Below are positions 47,104 to 56,136 of a DNA stretch of 64,000 bases, in pieces. Where the stretch lies: NCBI GenBank assembly GCA_017569285.1, contig CP069419.1, positions 1,116,001 through 1,180,000 of the forward strand. The letters are read 5' to 3'. The position numbers and the translations under genes were made by a program. This DNA comes from Clostridiales bacterium (lineage in GTDB: Bacteria; Bacillota; Clostridia; Christensenellales; Aristaeellaceae). Each line of letters opens with the position of its first letter. Within the stretch, counting starts at the first letter, position 1. The notes under the pieces are model-generated. The model was not told where the DNA came from and did no database searches. It saw nothing but the letters and a program-made list of their open reading frames with translations.

Positions 47104-49400
47104 TGCTGTTCAGAAAACTGTTCCGTACCCTGTGGCACTACAAATCCCAGTTCATCTCCATGGTCCTCATGATCGCGCTGGGCGTAGGAGTTTTCCTGGG
47201 TTTCAATATCGAGTGGTATTCCCTGGATGTCAACACCGCGGAAATCTATGAATCCACCGGCTTTGCGGATTACCGCATCTTTTCGGACAAAGGTTTTTCC
47301 GAATCCGACCTGGAGAAAATCCTCGCCGTGGACGGCGTGGAGGATGCCACGCGCTTCCTCAGCATCAACACGTCTGTGAAGGATAATACCGACGTCATCG
47401 CCCTCACTGTCAGCACCAACATGGATGTTTCCGGCATTCTTCTTATAGATGGTGAGCCGTACAGCGATACTGACCTGGACGGCTTCTGGCTGTCCGATTC
47501 CTACGCAAGAGCCAACAACATCTCCCTGGGTGACAGCCTGGCGCTGACCTATAAGTCCATCACCGTGAAAGGCTCGGTCAAAGGCCTGGTCAAATCCTCC
47601 GAATACCTGATCTGCCTGCTGGACGAAACACAGATGATGCCGGACTATTCCAGCTACGGCTATGCCTATATCTCCCCGGCCATGATGAACGCAGCCGTTC
47701 CGGCCATGTACCGGGCGTTCATCGGTAATTCCCTCTATCACCAGATCAATGTGAAATCCTCCCTGAACAAGCCGGAATTCGTGAAGCGGGCGGATGAAGC
47801 GCTCGGCGCCACCCGCCTGGTCCTGGACAGGAGCGAAACCGTCTCCTGGTCTGAGGTGCGCGGCGAGGTCAATGAAGGCATCACCATGGGTTCCATCCTG
47901 CCGGTCCTGTTCCTGGCCATCGCGATCCTGACCATGGTCACCACCATGCACCGGATCACCGCCAGCGAGAAAACACAGATCGGCACCTTCAAAGCCCTCG
48001 GCTTTAAGGACCGCCGGATCCTCCGCCACTATTCCGCCTATGCCCTGATCATCGGCCTGCTCGGCTCCCTGCTCGGCATTGGAATCGGTTTCTGGCTGGG
48101 CCGGTTTATCCTCAGCCCGGACGGCGCCATGGCAACGTATATCGACCTGCCGGCCTGGCCGCTCCATGCGCCGGCGTTCACCTGGATCGTCATCGCCCTC
48201 ATCAATGTGTTCCTGACGGTGATTGGCTTCCTGTCCGTCCGGAAAATGCTGCAGGGCACCGCGGCCGATGCGCTGCGCCCCTATGTGCCGAAGCACATCA
48301 AACACCTCCGGATTGAGGAAACCAAGCGCTTCAAGGCGCTCAGCTTCAGCACCAAGTGGAACCTGCGCGACTGCCTGCGCCATAAATCCCGCAGTTTCAT
48401 GACGCTCTTCGGCGTCATCGGCTGCATGATCCTGCTCGTCGGCGGCATGGGCATGAAGGATACCATGGATTCCTTCCTGGATACCTTCTTCGAAAGTGCC
48501 ATCAACTACCGTTACCGGGTCAACCTGGATGCGGAAAGTGTCACCAATGAGGAAGCGCTTGCCCTGGCGGAACAGCTGGAAGGCGACTGGTGCGCCCAGA
48601 GCGCCGTCCAGGTCGGTGACAAGGGGTACGGCCTGGAGATCTGGTCCGTCACCCGCGACAAGGTCCGCTTTGCCGATACGGATATGAAGCTGATTCCCCT
48701 TTCCGATGACGGCGCGTACGTCTGCGGCCGCATTGCCCGGGACTTCCGCCTGTCCGCCGGGGATGAGCTTACCTTCTCCCCCTATGGCGGCAGCGAAAAA
48801 TACACCGTGCGGATTGCCGGCGTGCTGGATTCCATGACGGAAAGCATCGTCATGACGTCCGCGTATGCCGATGCTTCCGGCATCCCCTATACCGTCAGCG
48901 CCGTGGTTACGGACCATGAGGATCTTCCATCCGGCGGCCATATTCTGAATGTGCAGTCCAAGCAGTCCATCATGGACTCCTTTGACACCTTCATGGACCT
49001 GATGAACAAGATGATCTGGCTGCTGGTCGTCGCCGCGGTCCTGCTGGGCATCGTGGTGCTCTACAACCTCGGTGTCATGAGCTATACCGAGCGCTACCGG
49101 GAAATGGCCACGCTGAAAGTGGTCGGCTTTAAGGATTCGCGGATCGGCCGTCTCCTCATCGGCCAGAACCTGTGGCTCACCGTCATCGGAATCCTGATCG
49201 GCATCCCGGCCGGCGTAGGCGTCCTGCAGTACCTGCTCACGGCGCTGGCTTCGGAGTATGAGCTGAAGCTCACCCTCGGCCCGGCCACCTGGATTGTCAG
49301 CGTCCTGCTCACCTTCTGCGTCTCGCTGGCGGTCGGCCTGATGATCTCCCGCAAAAACCGGACCATCGATATGGTCGCGGCCCTGAAAACCGAGGAATAA
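47103..49400 (+). CDS. FtsX/MacB-domain ABC transporter permease
   Basis: 765 residues with two FtsX units: membrane segment at about 17-37, an outside domain, three segments at about 260-380, then another segment near 440, a second outside domain and three segments near 640-755. The final block DMVAALKTEE is typical. In this family the outside domains bind peptides, lipoproteins or antimicrobials. The operator at its promoter suggests metal-responsive control, so siderophore or metallophore export is possible but unsupported by sequence. ATG at 47103 with GGAAGAGGTGG seven bases upstream. Confidence 0.9.
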   Translation: MLFRKLFRTLWHYKSQFISMVLMIALGVGVFLGFNIEWYSLDVNTAEIYESTGFADYRIFSDKGFSESDLEKILAVDGVEDATRFLSINTSVKDNTDVIALTVSTNMDVSGILLIDGEPYSDTDLDGFWLSDSYARANNISLGDSLALTYKSITVKGSVKGLVKSSEYLICLLDETQMMPDYSSYGYAYISPAMMNAAVPAMYRAFIGNSLYHQINVKSSLNKPEFVKRADEALGATRLVLDRSETVSWSEVRGEVNEGITMGSILPVLFLAIAILTMVTTMHRITASEKTQIGTFKALGFKDRRILRHYSAYALIIGLLGSLLGIGIGFWLGRFILSPDGAMATYIDLPAWPLHAPAFTWIVIALINVFLTVIGFLSVRKMLQGTAADALRPYVPKHIKHLRIEETKRFKALSFSTKWNLRDCLRHKSRSFMTLFGVIGCMILLVGGMGMKDTMDSFLDTFFESAINYRYRVNLDAESVTNEEALALAEQLEGDWCAQSAVQVGDKGYGLEIWSVTRDKVRFADTDMKLIPLSDDGAYVCGRIARDFRLSAGDELTFSPYGGSEKYTVRIAGVLDSMTESIVMTSAYADASGIPYTVSAVVTDHEDLPSGGHILNVQSKQSIMDSFDTFMDLMNKMIWLLVVAAVLLGIVVLYNLGVMSYTERYREMATLKVVGFKDSRIGRLLIGQNLWLTVIGILIGIPAGVGVLQYLLTALASEYELKLTLGPATWIVSVLLTFCVSLAVGLMISRKNRTIDMVAALKTEE

Positions 49401-49422
49401 TCCCGCATCCGCGGGAATCCGG

Positions 49423-49452
49423 GGATCCGGCAGCATGCCGGATCCTTTTTTT
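49423..49452 (+). terminator. Intrinsic terminator of the ABC exporter operon
   Basis: GGATCCGGCA (49423-49432), loop GCA, TGCCGGATCC (49436-49445), followed by seven T. Confidence 0.9.
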
Positions 49453-49477
49453 CGGGAAAACAGTCAATAACCGGCTG

Positions 49478-49528
49478 TTGACAACCGGTCCGGAAAGAGG
49501 TACGATAAATATACCCCCTGGGGGTATA
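49478..49528 (+). promoter_or_regulatory. Promoter and CsoR operator of the copper operon
   Basis: TTGACA (49478-49483), 17 bases, TACGAT (49501-49506). TATACCCCC-T-GGGGGTATA (49510-49528) is a perfect palindrome of the known CsoR type directly after the -10, so apo-CsoR would block initiation and Cu(I) would release it. Confidence 0.88.
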
Positions 49529-49542
49529 TTGGAGGAGATTGT

Positions 49543-49845
49543 ATGGCACATGAAACCTGCCCCGCCTGCGCCCGGCATACCGAGCGCAGCGATGAACAGA
49601 AGAAAAAGCTGGCCAACCGGCTCAGCCGGATGGAGGGCCAGCTCCGCGGCATCCGCAAAATGATCGATGAAGACGCCTACTGCTATGATGTCCTCATGCA
49701 GTCTGCTGCCGTCCTGTCCGCGCTCAAATCCTTCAACCGGGAGCTGCTGCGTTCCCACATGGACCACTGCGTGGTCCGGGATATCCGCGCGGAAAAGCCC
49801 GGCGTAACGGATGAGCTGATGACCATCCTGGAAAAGCTGATGTAA
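49543..49845 (+). CDS. csoR: Copper-sensing repressor CsoR
   Basis: 100 residues, all-helical CsoR/RcnR fold. The Cu(I) ligands Cys47, His72 and Cys76 keep the exact 25- and 4-residue spacing of Mycobacterium CsoR (C36, H61, C65). [22 protein letters not shown] is the DNA-facing first helix. The N-terminus has an extra CPACARH motif that may bind metal too. GGAGGAG lies seven bases before the ATG. It controls its own operon with copA. Confidence 0.95.
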   Translation: MAHETCPACARHTERSDEQKKKLANRLSRMEGQLRGIRKMIDEDAYCYDVLMQSAAVLSALKSFNRELLRSHMDHCVVRDIRAEKPGVTDELMTILEKLM

Positions 49846-49861
49846 CCGGAGGATTCAACAG

Positions 49862-52414
49862 ATGAAACAGTATCAGGTCACCGGCATGAGCTGCGCCGCA
49901 TGCAGCGCCCGGGTGGAAAAGGCCGTCAGCGCCGTGCCGGGCGTCACCGCATGCTCGGTCAGTCTGCTCACCAATTCCATGGGCGTGGAAGGCTCCGCCG
50001 CCCCGGCGGAAATCATCCGTGCCGTGGAGGAAGCCGGCTATGGTGCCAGCGAAAAAGGTTCTGCCGCGGCCGCGCCTTCCGCCGCCGCGGCGGAGGAAGC
50101 CCTCCGGGATACGGAAACGCCCCGCCTCCGGCGCCGGCTGTTCGCCTCCCTCGGCTTCCTGCTCGTGCTCATGTATTTCTCCATGGGCGTGCACATGGCC
50201 GGTTTCCCGGCGCCGGCTTTCCTGGCCGGCAACCATGTGGCCCTCGCCCTCCTGCAGATGATCCTCAGTGCTGTTGTGCTCGTCATCAACCAGAAGTTCT
50301 TTATCTCCGGCTGGAAAGGGCTCATCCACCGCGCGCCCAATATGGATACGCTGGTGGCCATGGGCTCCGGCGTGTCCTTTGCCTGGAGTGTCTTCATGCT
50401 CTTCCGCATGGTGGACGCGCATCACCACGGGGACATGCCCGCCGTCATGGACGGGATGAACCAGCTGTATTTTGAGTCTGCCGCCATGATCCTCACGCTG
50501 ATCACCGTCGGCAAGATGCTGGAAGCCCGCAGCAAGGGCCGCACTACCGACGCGCTGAAGAGCCTCATGAAGCTCGCGCCGCAGACGGCCGTCCTCCTGC
50601 GGGACGGGACGGAGATTACCGTCCCCATCGCTGAGGTACATACCGGCGATGTGTTTGTGGTCCGGCCCGGGGAGAATATCCCGGTCGATGGAACTGTGCT
50701 TTCCGGCAGCGGCTCCGTGGATGAATCCGCCCTCACCGGGGAGAGCATCCCGGTGGACAAGACGGAAGGCGATACCGTTTCCGCGGCAACCGTCAACCGC
50801 TCCGGCTTCCTCACCTGCCGCGCCTCCCGCGTCGGTGAGGATACCACCCTCAGCCAGATCATCCGCATGGTATCCGATGCGGCCGCTACCAAGGCGCCCA
50901 TCGCGAAGATCGCGGACCGCGTCAGCGGCGTGTTCGTCCCGGTGGTCCTGGCCATTGCGGCAGTGACGACCGTTGTCTGGCTGGTCGCCGGGCAGACCGT
51001 GGCCTATGCGCTGGCCCGCGGAATCTCCGTCCTGGTTATCTCCTGCCCCTGCGCCCTGGGCCTGGCCACGCCGGTGGCCATCATGGTCGGCAACGGACTG
51101 GGGGCGAAAAACGGCATCCTGTTCAAAACCGCCGTCTCCCTGGAGGAGGCCGGCAAGGCGCAGATCATCGCGCTGGATAAAACCGGTACGGTCACCGAAG
51201 GCCTGCCGAAGGTCACCGATGTCCTGCCCGCAGGCGGAATCACGGAAAACGAGCTGCTCACCGCAGCGCTCGCGCTGGAAAGCAAGTCCGAGCATCCGCT
51301 CGCCCGCGCGGTCGTCGCGTACGCGGAAGCCAGAGGGCTTTCCGCCCCGGAAACGGAAAACTTCACTGCCCTGCCCGGCAACGGCCTGCAGGCGGAGCTG
51401 TCCGGTGCCCGGCTCATCGGCGGCAGCCGCAGATACATCGGCGGCCTGGTCCGCCTGCCGGAGGATGCCGTGCAGGCTGCAGACCGGCTCTCCGGCGAGG
51501 GAAAGACGCCCCTCTTCTTTGTCCGGGATGACTGCCTGCTCGGGATGATTGCCGTGGCGGATACCCTCCGGGAGGACAGCCGGGAAGCCATCGCGGCGCT
51601 GAAGAATATGGGCATGAAGGTCGTCATGCTCACCGGCGACAACCTGCGCACCGCGCAGGCCATCGGAAAGGCGGCCGGGGTGGATGAGGTCATCGCCGGC
51701 GTCCTGCCGGATGAGAAGGAAGGCGTCATCCGCCGCCTGCAGGCGCTCGGCAAAACGATCATGGTCGGTGACGGAATCAACGATGCCCCGGCCCTCACCC
51801 GGGCGGATACCGGCATCGCTGTCGGCGCAGGTACGGATGTTGCGATCGACGCGGCGGACGTGGTGGTCATGAAGAGCCGCCTGTCCGATGTCGCGGCCGC
51901 CGTCCGGCTCAGCCGCGCCACCCTGCGGAACATCCGGGAGAACCTGTTCTGGGCGTTTTTCTACAATGTCATCGGCATTCCGCTTGCGGCCGGCGTATGG
52001 ATTCCCGTTTTCGGCTGGGAGCTGAATCCCATGTTCGGTGCCGCGGCGATGAGCCTTTCCAGCTTCTGTGTCGTCACCAACGCACTGCGCCTGAATCTCT
52101 TCAGGCTGCATGATTCTGGCAAAGACCGGGCACTCACGCCGGTCGCGGAGGAAGACTTCCGCGCGGCGGTTGAAAATATCCAGTCCGAATTATTGAAGGA
52201 GGAACAGACTATGACGAAAACCATCGGAATCAAGGGAATGATGTGCATGCACTGTGAAGCACGCATGAAGAAGGCGCTCGAGGCGGTGGACGGCGTTGTC
52301 AGCGCCGCGCCGGACCATGAGAAGAACCAGGCCGTCCTGGAGCTCTCCAAAGACGTGCCGGAAGCCGTGCTCCGCAAGACCGTGGAAGACGCCGGCTACG
52401 AATTCGTCGGCTGA
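49862..52414 (+). CDS. copA: Cu(I)-exporting P1B-type ATPase with fused C-terminal CopZ-like domain
   Basis: 850 residues, longer than usual. N-terminal HMA domain with [11 protein letters not shown] (residues 8-18). Membrane CPC motif in [18 protein letters not shown] actuator loop, phosphorylated Asp439 in [18 protein letters not shown] and GDGINDAPA hinge are all present, so the pump is complete by about residue 750. From residue 784 follows a second HMA domain, [19 protein letters not shown], with an M-x-C-x-x-C-type Cu site (MCMHCE). It detoxifies copper across the cytoplasmic membrane. Start 16 bases after csoR with GGAGG. A good internal ribosome-binding site precedes the second HMA domain. 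Confidence 0.95.
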   Translation: MKQYQVTGMSCAACSARVEKAVSAVPGVTACSVSLLTNSMGVEGSAAPAEIIRAVEEAGYGASEKGSAAAAPSAAAAEEALRDTETPRLRRRLFASLGFLLVLMYFSMGVHMAGFPAPAFLAGNHVALALLQMILSAVVLVINQKFFISGWKGLIHRAPNMDTLVAMGSGVSFAWSVFMLFRMVDAHHHGDMPAVMDGMNQLYFESAAMILTLITVGKMLEARSKGRTTDALKSLMKLAPQTAVLLRDGTEITVPIAEVHTGDVFVVRPGENIPVDGTVLSGSGSVDESALTGESIPVDKTEGDTVSAATVNRSGFLTCRASRVGEDTTLSQIIRMVSDAAATKAPIAKIADRVSGVFVPVVLAIAAVTTVVWLVAGQTVAYALARGISVLVISCPCALGLATPVAIMVGNGLGAKNGILFKTAVSLEEAGKAQIIALDKTGTVTEGLPKVTDVLPAGGITENELLTAALALESKSEHPLARAVVAYAEARGLSAPETENFTALPGNGLQAELSGARLIGGSRRYIGGLVRLPEDAVQAADRLSGEGKTPLFFVRDDCLLGMIAVADTLREDSREAIAALKNMGMKVVMLTGDNLRTAQAIGKAAGVDEVIAGVLPDEKEGVIRRLQALGKTIMVGDGINDAPALTRADTGIAVGAGTDVAIDAADVVVMKSRLSDVAAAVRLSRATLRNIRENLFWAFFYNVIGIPLAAGVWIPVFGWELNPMFGAAAMSLSSFCVVTNALRLNLFRLHDSGKDRALTPVAEEDFRAAVENIQSELLKEEQTMTKTIGIKGMMCMHCEARMKKALEAVDGVVSAAPDHEKNQAVLELSKDVPEAVLRKTVEDAGYEFVG
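52196..52213 (+). promoter_or_regulatory. Internal ribosome-binding site and start for a free CopZ-like protein
   Basis: AAGGAGGA (52196-52203) and an in-frame ATG (52211-52213) with a seven-base gap lie inside copA, just at the border of the C-terminal HMA domain. Initiation here would give a separate 67-residue copper chaperone. Inferred from sequence only. Confidence 0.55.
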
Positions 52415-52446
52415 TTTTTCCGGTATGTGAAAAAGGAGGCAGCATC

Positions 52447-52472
52447 TGATATGTACCCTCTTTACTGGACAC
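52447..52472 (+). repeat. Left terminal inverted repeat of the IS3-family element
   Basis: Begins TGATATGTACCC and pairs with 53898-53923; mismatches at positions 13, 14 and 18. Confidence 0.9.
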
Positions 52473-52492
52473 CCAGTAAGGAGGGTATTTTT

Positions 52493-53878
52493 ATGCGTTA
52501 CAGTTATGAGTACAAGATGAAATGTATTGAGATGTACAGAGAAGGAAGGTGGCCTGAGACCCCTACAGGTATTAAAGAAGCGCGATACTTTCATAATATG
52601 ATCCTGCGATGGTTTCATGTAGTAGAAGCAAATGGGCCAGATATTCTCAAACCCCGGGAAACTAATAAGGATTGGACCCCAGAAGAGAGATATGAGCTGG
52701 TTGCAAAAGTCCTAGGTGGTTCATCAATCCAGTTTGTAGCTAATGAGGCGGGTATAAATAGCGGATTACTTACTTGCTGGGTTCGCAAATATAAGAACGA
52801 GGGGTATAATGGCCTTATAAACAAGAGAAAAGGTCGACCACCAAAGGAGCCCCATATGAAGAAAATCAATTACAACAACCCTAGGAAACTTAATGAGTCC
52901 GAGTATGAAGAACTCGTAAGGCTAAGGGCTGAAAACGAGTATATCAAAGCGGAAATCGAAGTCATAAAAAAAGAGATCGCCTTGAGAGAAGAAAAGGAAG
53001 CTGCGCGTCTCAAGGCGAAAAAGCAAACGATCATCAAAGAACTCAGAGAAGAAGGATACCAACTGAAGTATCTTCTTAAAGCGATGTGCCTTTCCAGATC
53101 AACGTACTATTACGAAGTTTCAAAAGAAGATGTGGTAGCCAAAAGGAGCGAAGCAGTCGCAAGTGTGATCAGGGAAATCTTTGAACATAATAAAGGTCGA
53201 TACGGTGTCCGGAGAGTACACCACGAACTGATCAACAGAGGCTATAAGGTAAACCACAAAAAGGTCCAGCGATTAATGCACTGCATGGACCTTAAAGGCA
53301 AACGCCCGAAAGAAAAATACCATTCTTATCAGGGAGAAGTTGGAAAGGTGGCAGATAACCTCATTAACCGAGACTTCAGTACAACAAAGCCTTTGCAAAA
53401 ATGGACAACAGATGTTTCTCAATTCAATTTATCTTGGGGAAAATGCTATCTTTCTCCAATTCTGGATATGCACACAAATGAGGTCATCTCATACGATCTC
53501 TCGTTAAGTCCAAACATGGAACAGATCCGACGGATGCTGGATAAGGGGCTGAGCAGGTTTTCCTCACTTAATGGTCTGATCTTTCATTCTGACCAGGGTT
53601 GGCAGTACCAACATGCTTATTTCAGAAATACGATTGAGAAACGTGGCATTATTCAGTCCATGTCCCGAAAAGGAAACTGTTATGACAACAGTATTATGGA
53701 GACATTCTTCGGACGACTAAAGAACGAGATGTTTTATGGATACGAGAAAGACTACAAATCATATGAGGAATTCTCCAAAGCTATGGCCAAGTATATTGAC
53801 TACTACAACAATGAGCGCATCCAGGCAAAAACAAAATGGATGCCACCCGTAAAATACAGGTTGGCATCCATGGGTTGA
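52493..53878 (+). CDS. IS3-family transposase, OrfA and OrfB in one frame
   Basis: 461 residues. The N-terminal 120 residues are a helix-turn-helix DNA-binding part (VANEAGINSGLLTCWVRKYK), followed by a coiled coil (about 145-185), the HTH_21 region (RYGVRRVHHELINRGY) and the rve DDE core: Asp in KWTTDVSQF, Asp in FHSDQGWQYQ and Glu in NSIMETFFGRLKNE. Usual relatives join OrfA and OrfB by frameshift at an A6G site; here a seven-A run plus G (52966-52973) is present but reading is continuous. The ATG at 52493 follows AAGGAGGG; the frame is open to 52427, partly outside the element. Confidence 0.93.
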   Translation: MRYSYEYKMKCIEMYREGRWPETPTGIKEARYFHNMILRWFHVVEANGPDILKPRETNKDWTPEERYELVAKVLGGSSIQFVANEAGINSGLLTCWVRKYKNEGYNGLINKRKGRPPKEPHMKKINYNNPRKLNESEYEELVRLRAENEYIKAEIEVIKKEIALREEKEAARLKAKKQTIIKELREEGYQLKYLLKAMCLSRSTYYYEVSKEDVVAKRSEAVASVIREIFEHNKGRYGVRRVHHELINRGYKVNHKKVQRLMHCMDLKGKRPKEKYHSYQGEVGKVADNLINRDFSTTKPLQKWTTDVSQFNLSWGKCYLSPILDMHTNEVISYDLSLSPNMEQIRRMLDKGLSRFSSLNGLIFHSDQGWQYQHAYFRNTIEKRGIIQSMSRKGNCYDNSIMETFFGRLKNEMFYGYEKDYKSYEEFSKAMAKYIDYYNNERIQAKTKWMPPVKYRLASMG

Positions 53879-53897
53879 GCCTCGAGCATAAATCAAT

Positions 53898-53923
53898 GTG
53901 TCCAGGAAACTGGGTACATATCA
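53898..53923 (-). repeat. Right terminal inverted repeat of the IS3-family element
   Basis: Ends in CATATCA; inverted copy of the left end with three mismatches. The ATC duplication follows. Confidence 0.9.
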
Positions 53924-53943
53924 ATCCGCTGCCTCCTTTTGTG

Positions 53944-55395
53944 TTATCCGCGTTTTTTCTTCCGGCCGGTTTTCGGTTTTTCCTCCGGTGCGTCTCCGGA
54001 GGAGGGTTCCGCCGGAAGCACAATCTCGAAGGTCGTTCCCGTGCCCACCTTGGAACGGACGCGCAGTTTGCCGCTGTGCGCCACCACGATGATCCGCGCG
54101 ATGGACAGGCCCAGTCCGTGGCCGCCCGTTTCCGAGTTGCGCGCGGCGTCCGCGCGGTAGAAGCGCTCGAAAATCTTCGGCAGGTCTTCCTCGGAGATGC
54201 CGGCGCCGTGGTCCGTCACGGTCAGGATGCACCCGTTCCCGTTCGGCCGGGTGCCGAGCGTCACGGTGCTGTCCACCGGGGAATACTTCACGGCGTTGTC
54301 CACCAGGATCCGCATCACCTGCTTGATCATGCCCCGGTCCGCGTGGATCAGGCTGCTTTCGCAGGGATTCACCTCAAACCGGTGGTCGCCGGAGACCATG
54401 CCGGCTTCCTGGCACACTTCCTTCACGACGTCCGCCGGGTCAAACTCGCTGATCTCCAGCAGCAGCGTCTTCTTGTCATGCCGGGCCAGGAACAGCAGGT
54501 TTTCCACCAGCTCGCGCATGGCCACGGTTTCCTGGGAAATCGCACCGATGCCCTCGTCCAGCACCTCGGGATCCTCTTTGCCCCAGCGCCGCAGCATATC
54601 CGTATACCCCTGGATCACCGCGATCGGGGTCCGCAGCTCGTGGGACGCGTCGGAAACAAACTGTTTCTGGCTGTTGTAGCTCTGCTCAATCCGGTCCAGC
54701 ATGGAGTTGATAACCATGGCCAGGTCCTGCAGTTCATATTTCATTCCCGCGACGTTGATCCGGTTGGACAGGTTCGCCGCCGACAGGGTTTTCGTAATCT
54801 CCGTCATTTCGCGGATCGGGGAAAGCACCTTCTTGTCCAGCACCTTACGCCTCCGCAGGAAGGACATCATCCGCAGCAGGTCCGCCAGGACAATCCCGGC
54901 GATCATCACCGCCCAGATGAACAGGCTTTCCCGCAGGTCCAGGGACAGCCGGATAATATGCCCTTCCGTTCCGTTGTCCAGCATGAATACCGGGCGCCAC
55001 GGCGCCCCGCCGGATGTCAGCACGGTAAAGAATTCCTTCACCTGGTCGCCAAAGTTATCCGGCGCTGTCCGTTCCACCATCACGGCGTCCGCGCGGGCAT
55101 CCTGCAGGATCAGCTGACTGTACCGCCCGTCCTCCAGGTCCGGCGCTTCCGTGGCCACCCGCCGCGCCAGCGAAATGGCGCCCGGAACATTGCCGGCCGC
55201 CAGGGCCAGCGTCATGATCACCGCCGCCAGCAGGAATGTGCGTGCCAGCCGCCCGCAGTAATGCCCGGCAATCCGCAGCGACAGGGAAAGCCGGATCCGG
55301 GAGCTGATGCGTCCCAGTCCGGCATGCACGGTCTCTGCCGCCTGGTTATAAGTACGGGCTTCCCGCACGCTTTGTACCTGTTTCTTTTCACTCAT
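53944..55395 (-). CDS. Sensor histidine kinase (OmpR-type partner)
   Basis: 483 residues. Membrane segments around 52-70 and 157-175 flank an outside sensor domain of about 85 residues. HAMP domain near 180-235, phosphorylated His252 in SDASHELRTP, and an HATPase domain with N-box MRILVDNAVKYSP, G1 DHGAGI and G2 GGHGLGLSI. The end is basic and Pro/Lys rich. Its start overlaps the regulator stop by eight bases. Ligand unknown. Its terminator has been split by the IS element, so read-through into the IS is likely. Confidence 0.95.
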   Translation of the reverse strand: MSEKKQVQSVREARTYNQAAETVHAGLGRISSRIRLSLSLRIAGHYCGRLARTFLLAAVIMTLALAAGNVPGAISLARRVATEAPDLEDGRYSQLILQDARADAVMVERTAPDNFGDQVKEFFTVLTSGGAPWRPVFMLDNGTEGHIIRLSLDLRESLFIWAVMIAGIVLADLLRMMSFLRRRKVLDKKVLSPIREMTEITKTLSAANLSNRINVAGMKYELQDLAMVINSMLDRIEQSYNSQKQFVSDASHELRTPIAVIQGYTDMLRRWGKEDPEVLDEGIGAISQETVAMRELVENLLFLARHDKKTLLLEISEFDPADVVKEVCQEAGMVSGDHRFEVNPCESSLIHADRGMIKQVMRILVDNAVKYSPVDSTVTLGTRPNGNGCILTVTDHGAGISEEDLPKIFERFYRADAARNSETGGHGLGLSIARIIVVAHSGKLRVRSKVGTGTTFEIVLPAEPSSGDAPEEKPKTGRKKKRG

Positions 55396-56074
55396 AGCTG
55401 AACAGATATCCCACCGACCGGATGGTCTGGATGGTCTTCACGCCGAAGCGTTCGTCAATCTTGTGCCGCAGGTAGCGGATGTAGACGTCCACCACGTTGG
55501 TGTCCCCGGTATATTCATATCCCCAGATGTTCTCCAGCAGCTCATCCCGGGTCACCGCCCTGTCGCGGTGGGTCATCAGGTAGTACAGGAGGTCGTATTC
55601 CTTCTTGGTCAGCTGCAGCAGCTCGTCTCCGAAGCGCACCTCATAGTTCGCGGGGTTGACGGAGAGCTGCCCGATCCGGCAGATCTCCGCCTCCGCCGGC
55701 GCTTCCTTCACAGCCCGCGGCTTGCGCAGGGCGACGCGGATCCGCGCCAGCAGTTCCTCAATCGCGAAGGGTTTGGTCATATAATCGTCCGCGCCCATAT
55801 CCAGGCCCATCACCTTGTCCGACACGTCGTCCTTGGCGGTCAGCATGATGATCGGCACGTCACTTTCATGCCGCAGCCGGCGGCATACCTCGATGCCGCT
55901 CAGTTCCGGCAGCATCAGGTCCAGCACCAGCAGGTCGGGAGATCCCTCCAGGGCGCGCTCCAGCCCGGTCCGGCCGTCCCCGGCCGTCTCCACCTCGTAT
56001 CCCTCATGGCGGAGCTCCAGCTCCAGGAAGCGTGCGATCTTCCGTTCGTCCTCAATCACCAGGATCTTGCTCAC
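55388..56074 (-). CDS. OmpR-family response regulator
   Basis: 228 residues. Receiver with acidic pair in VIEDERK, phospho-acceptor Asp52 in VLDLMLPELSG, Thr in MLTAKDD and Lys in MTKPFAIEEL. The C-terminal winged helix (about 133-228) has LTKKEYDLLYYLMTH, TRDELLENIWGYEYTGDTNVVDVYI and the YLRHKID wing. Forms a two-component system with the overlapping histidine kinase; targets are not known. Confidence 0.96.
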   Translation of the reverse strand: MSKILVIEDERKIARFLELELRHEGYEVETAGDGRTGLERALEGSPDLLVLDLMLPELSGIEVCRRLRHESDVPIIMLTAKDDVSDKVMGLDMGADDYMTKPFAIEELLARIRVALRKPRAVKEAPAEAEICRIGQLSVNPANYEVRFGDELLQLTKKEYDLLYYLMTHRDRAVTRDELLENIWGYEYTGDTNVVDVYIRYLRHKIDERFGVKTIQTIRSVGYLFSYE

Positions 56075-56136
56075 AGTGCTCTCCCTCCCTCAGCGCCCAT
56101 TGTATCACACAACGGTCCTCAGGAAAACCGGATTCA

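Larger units (their letters stand above)
52447..53923 (+). mobile_element. IS3-family (IS150-like) insertion sequence, intact
   Basis: 1477 bp with terminal inverted repeats of 26 bp (52447-52472 and 53898-53923), 23 of 26 identical, starting TG and ending CA as in IS3-family elements. A 3-bp direct repeat, ATC (52444-52446 and 53924-53926), flanks it. One transposase frame fills the interior. Its base composition is clearly more AT-rich than the host genes, indicating recent arrival. Confidence 0.93.
52430..53940. terminator. Bidirectional terminator split by an insertion sequence
   Basis: AAAAGGAGGCAGC (52431-52443) and GCTGCCTCCTTTT (53928-53940) are exact reverse complements. If the IS and one copy of the 3-bp duplication are removed, they form a perfect 13-bp stem with loop ATCC and flanking A- and T-tracts between copA and the convergent histidine kinase gene. 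The element has separated the two arms by 1.5 kb. Confidence 0.85.

Noticed and set aside
46791-49436. An 881-codon minus-strand frame across the ABC exporter genes
   Set aside because: Low-complexity His/Gly/Asp/Gln translation typical of an antisense shadow; the plus-strand ABC genes have all motifs.
49733-52111. A 792-codon minus-strand frame opposite copA
   Set aside because: Shadow of copA, with no domain; copA has every P-type ATPase motif.
52966-52973. Programmed -1 frameshift at the A7G run of the IS3-family transposase
   Set aside because: OrfA and OrfB are already in one frame, so slippage is not needed; the run may be a relic.
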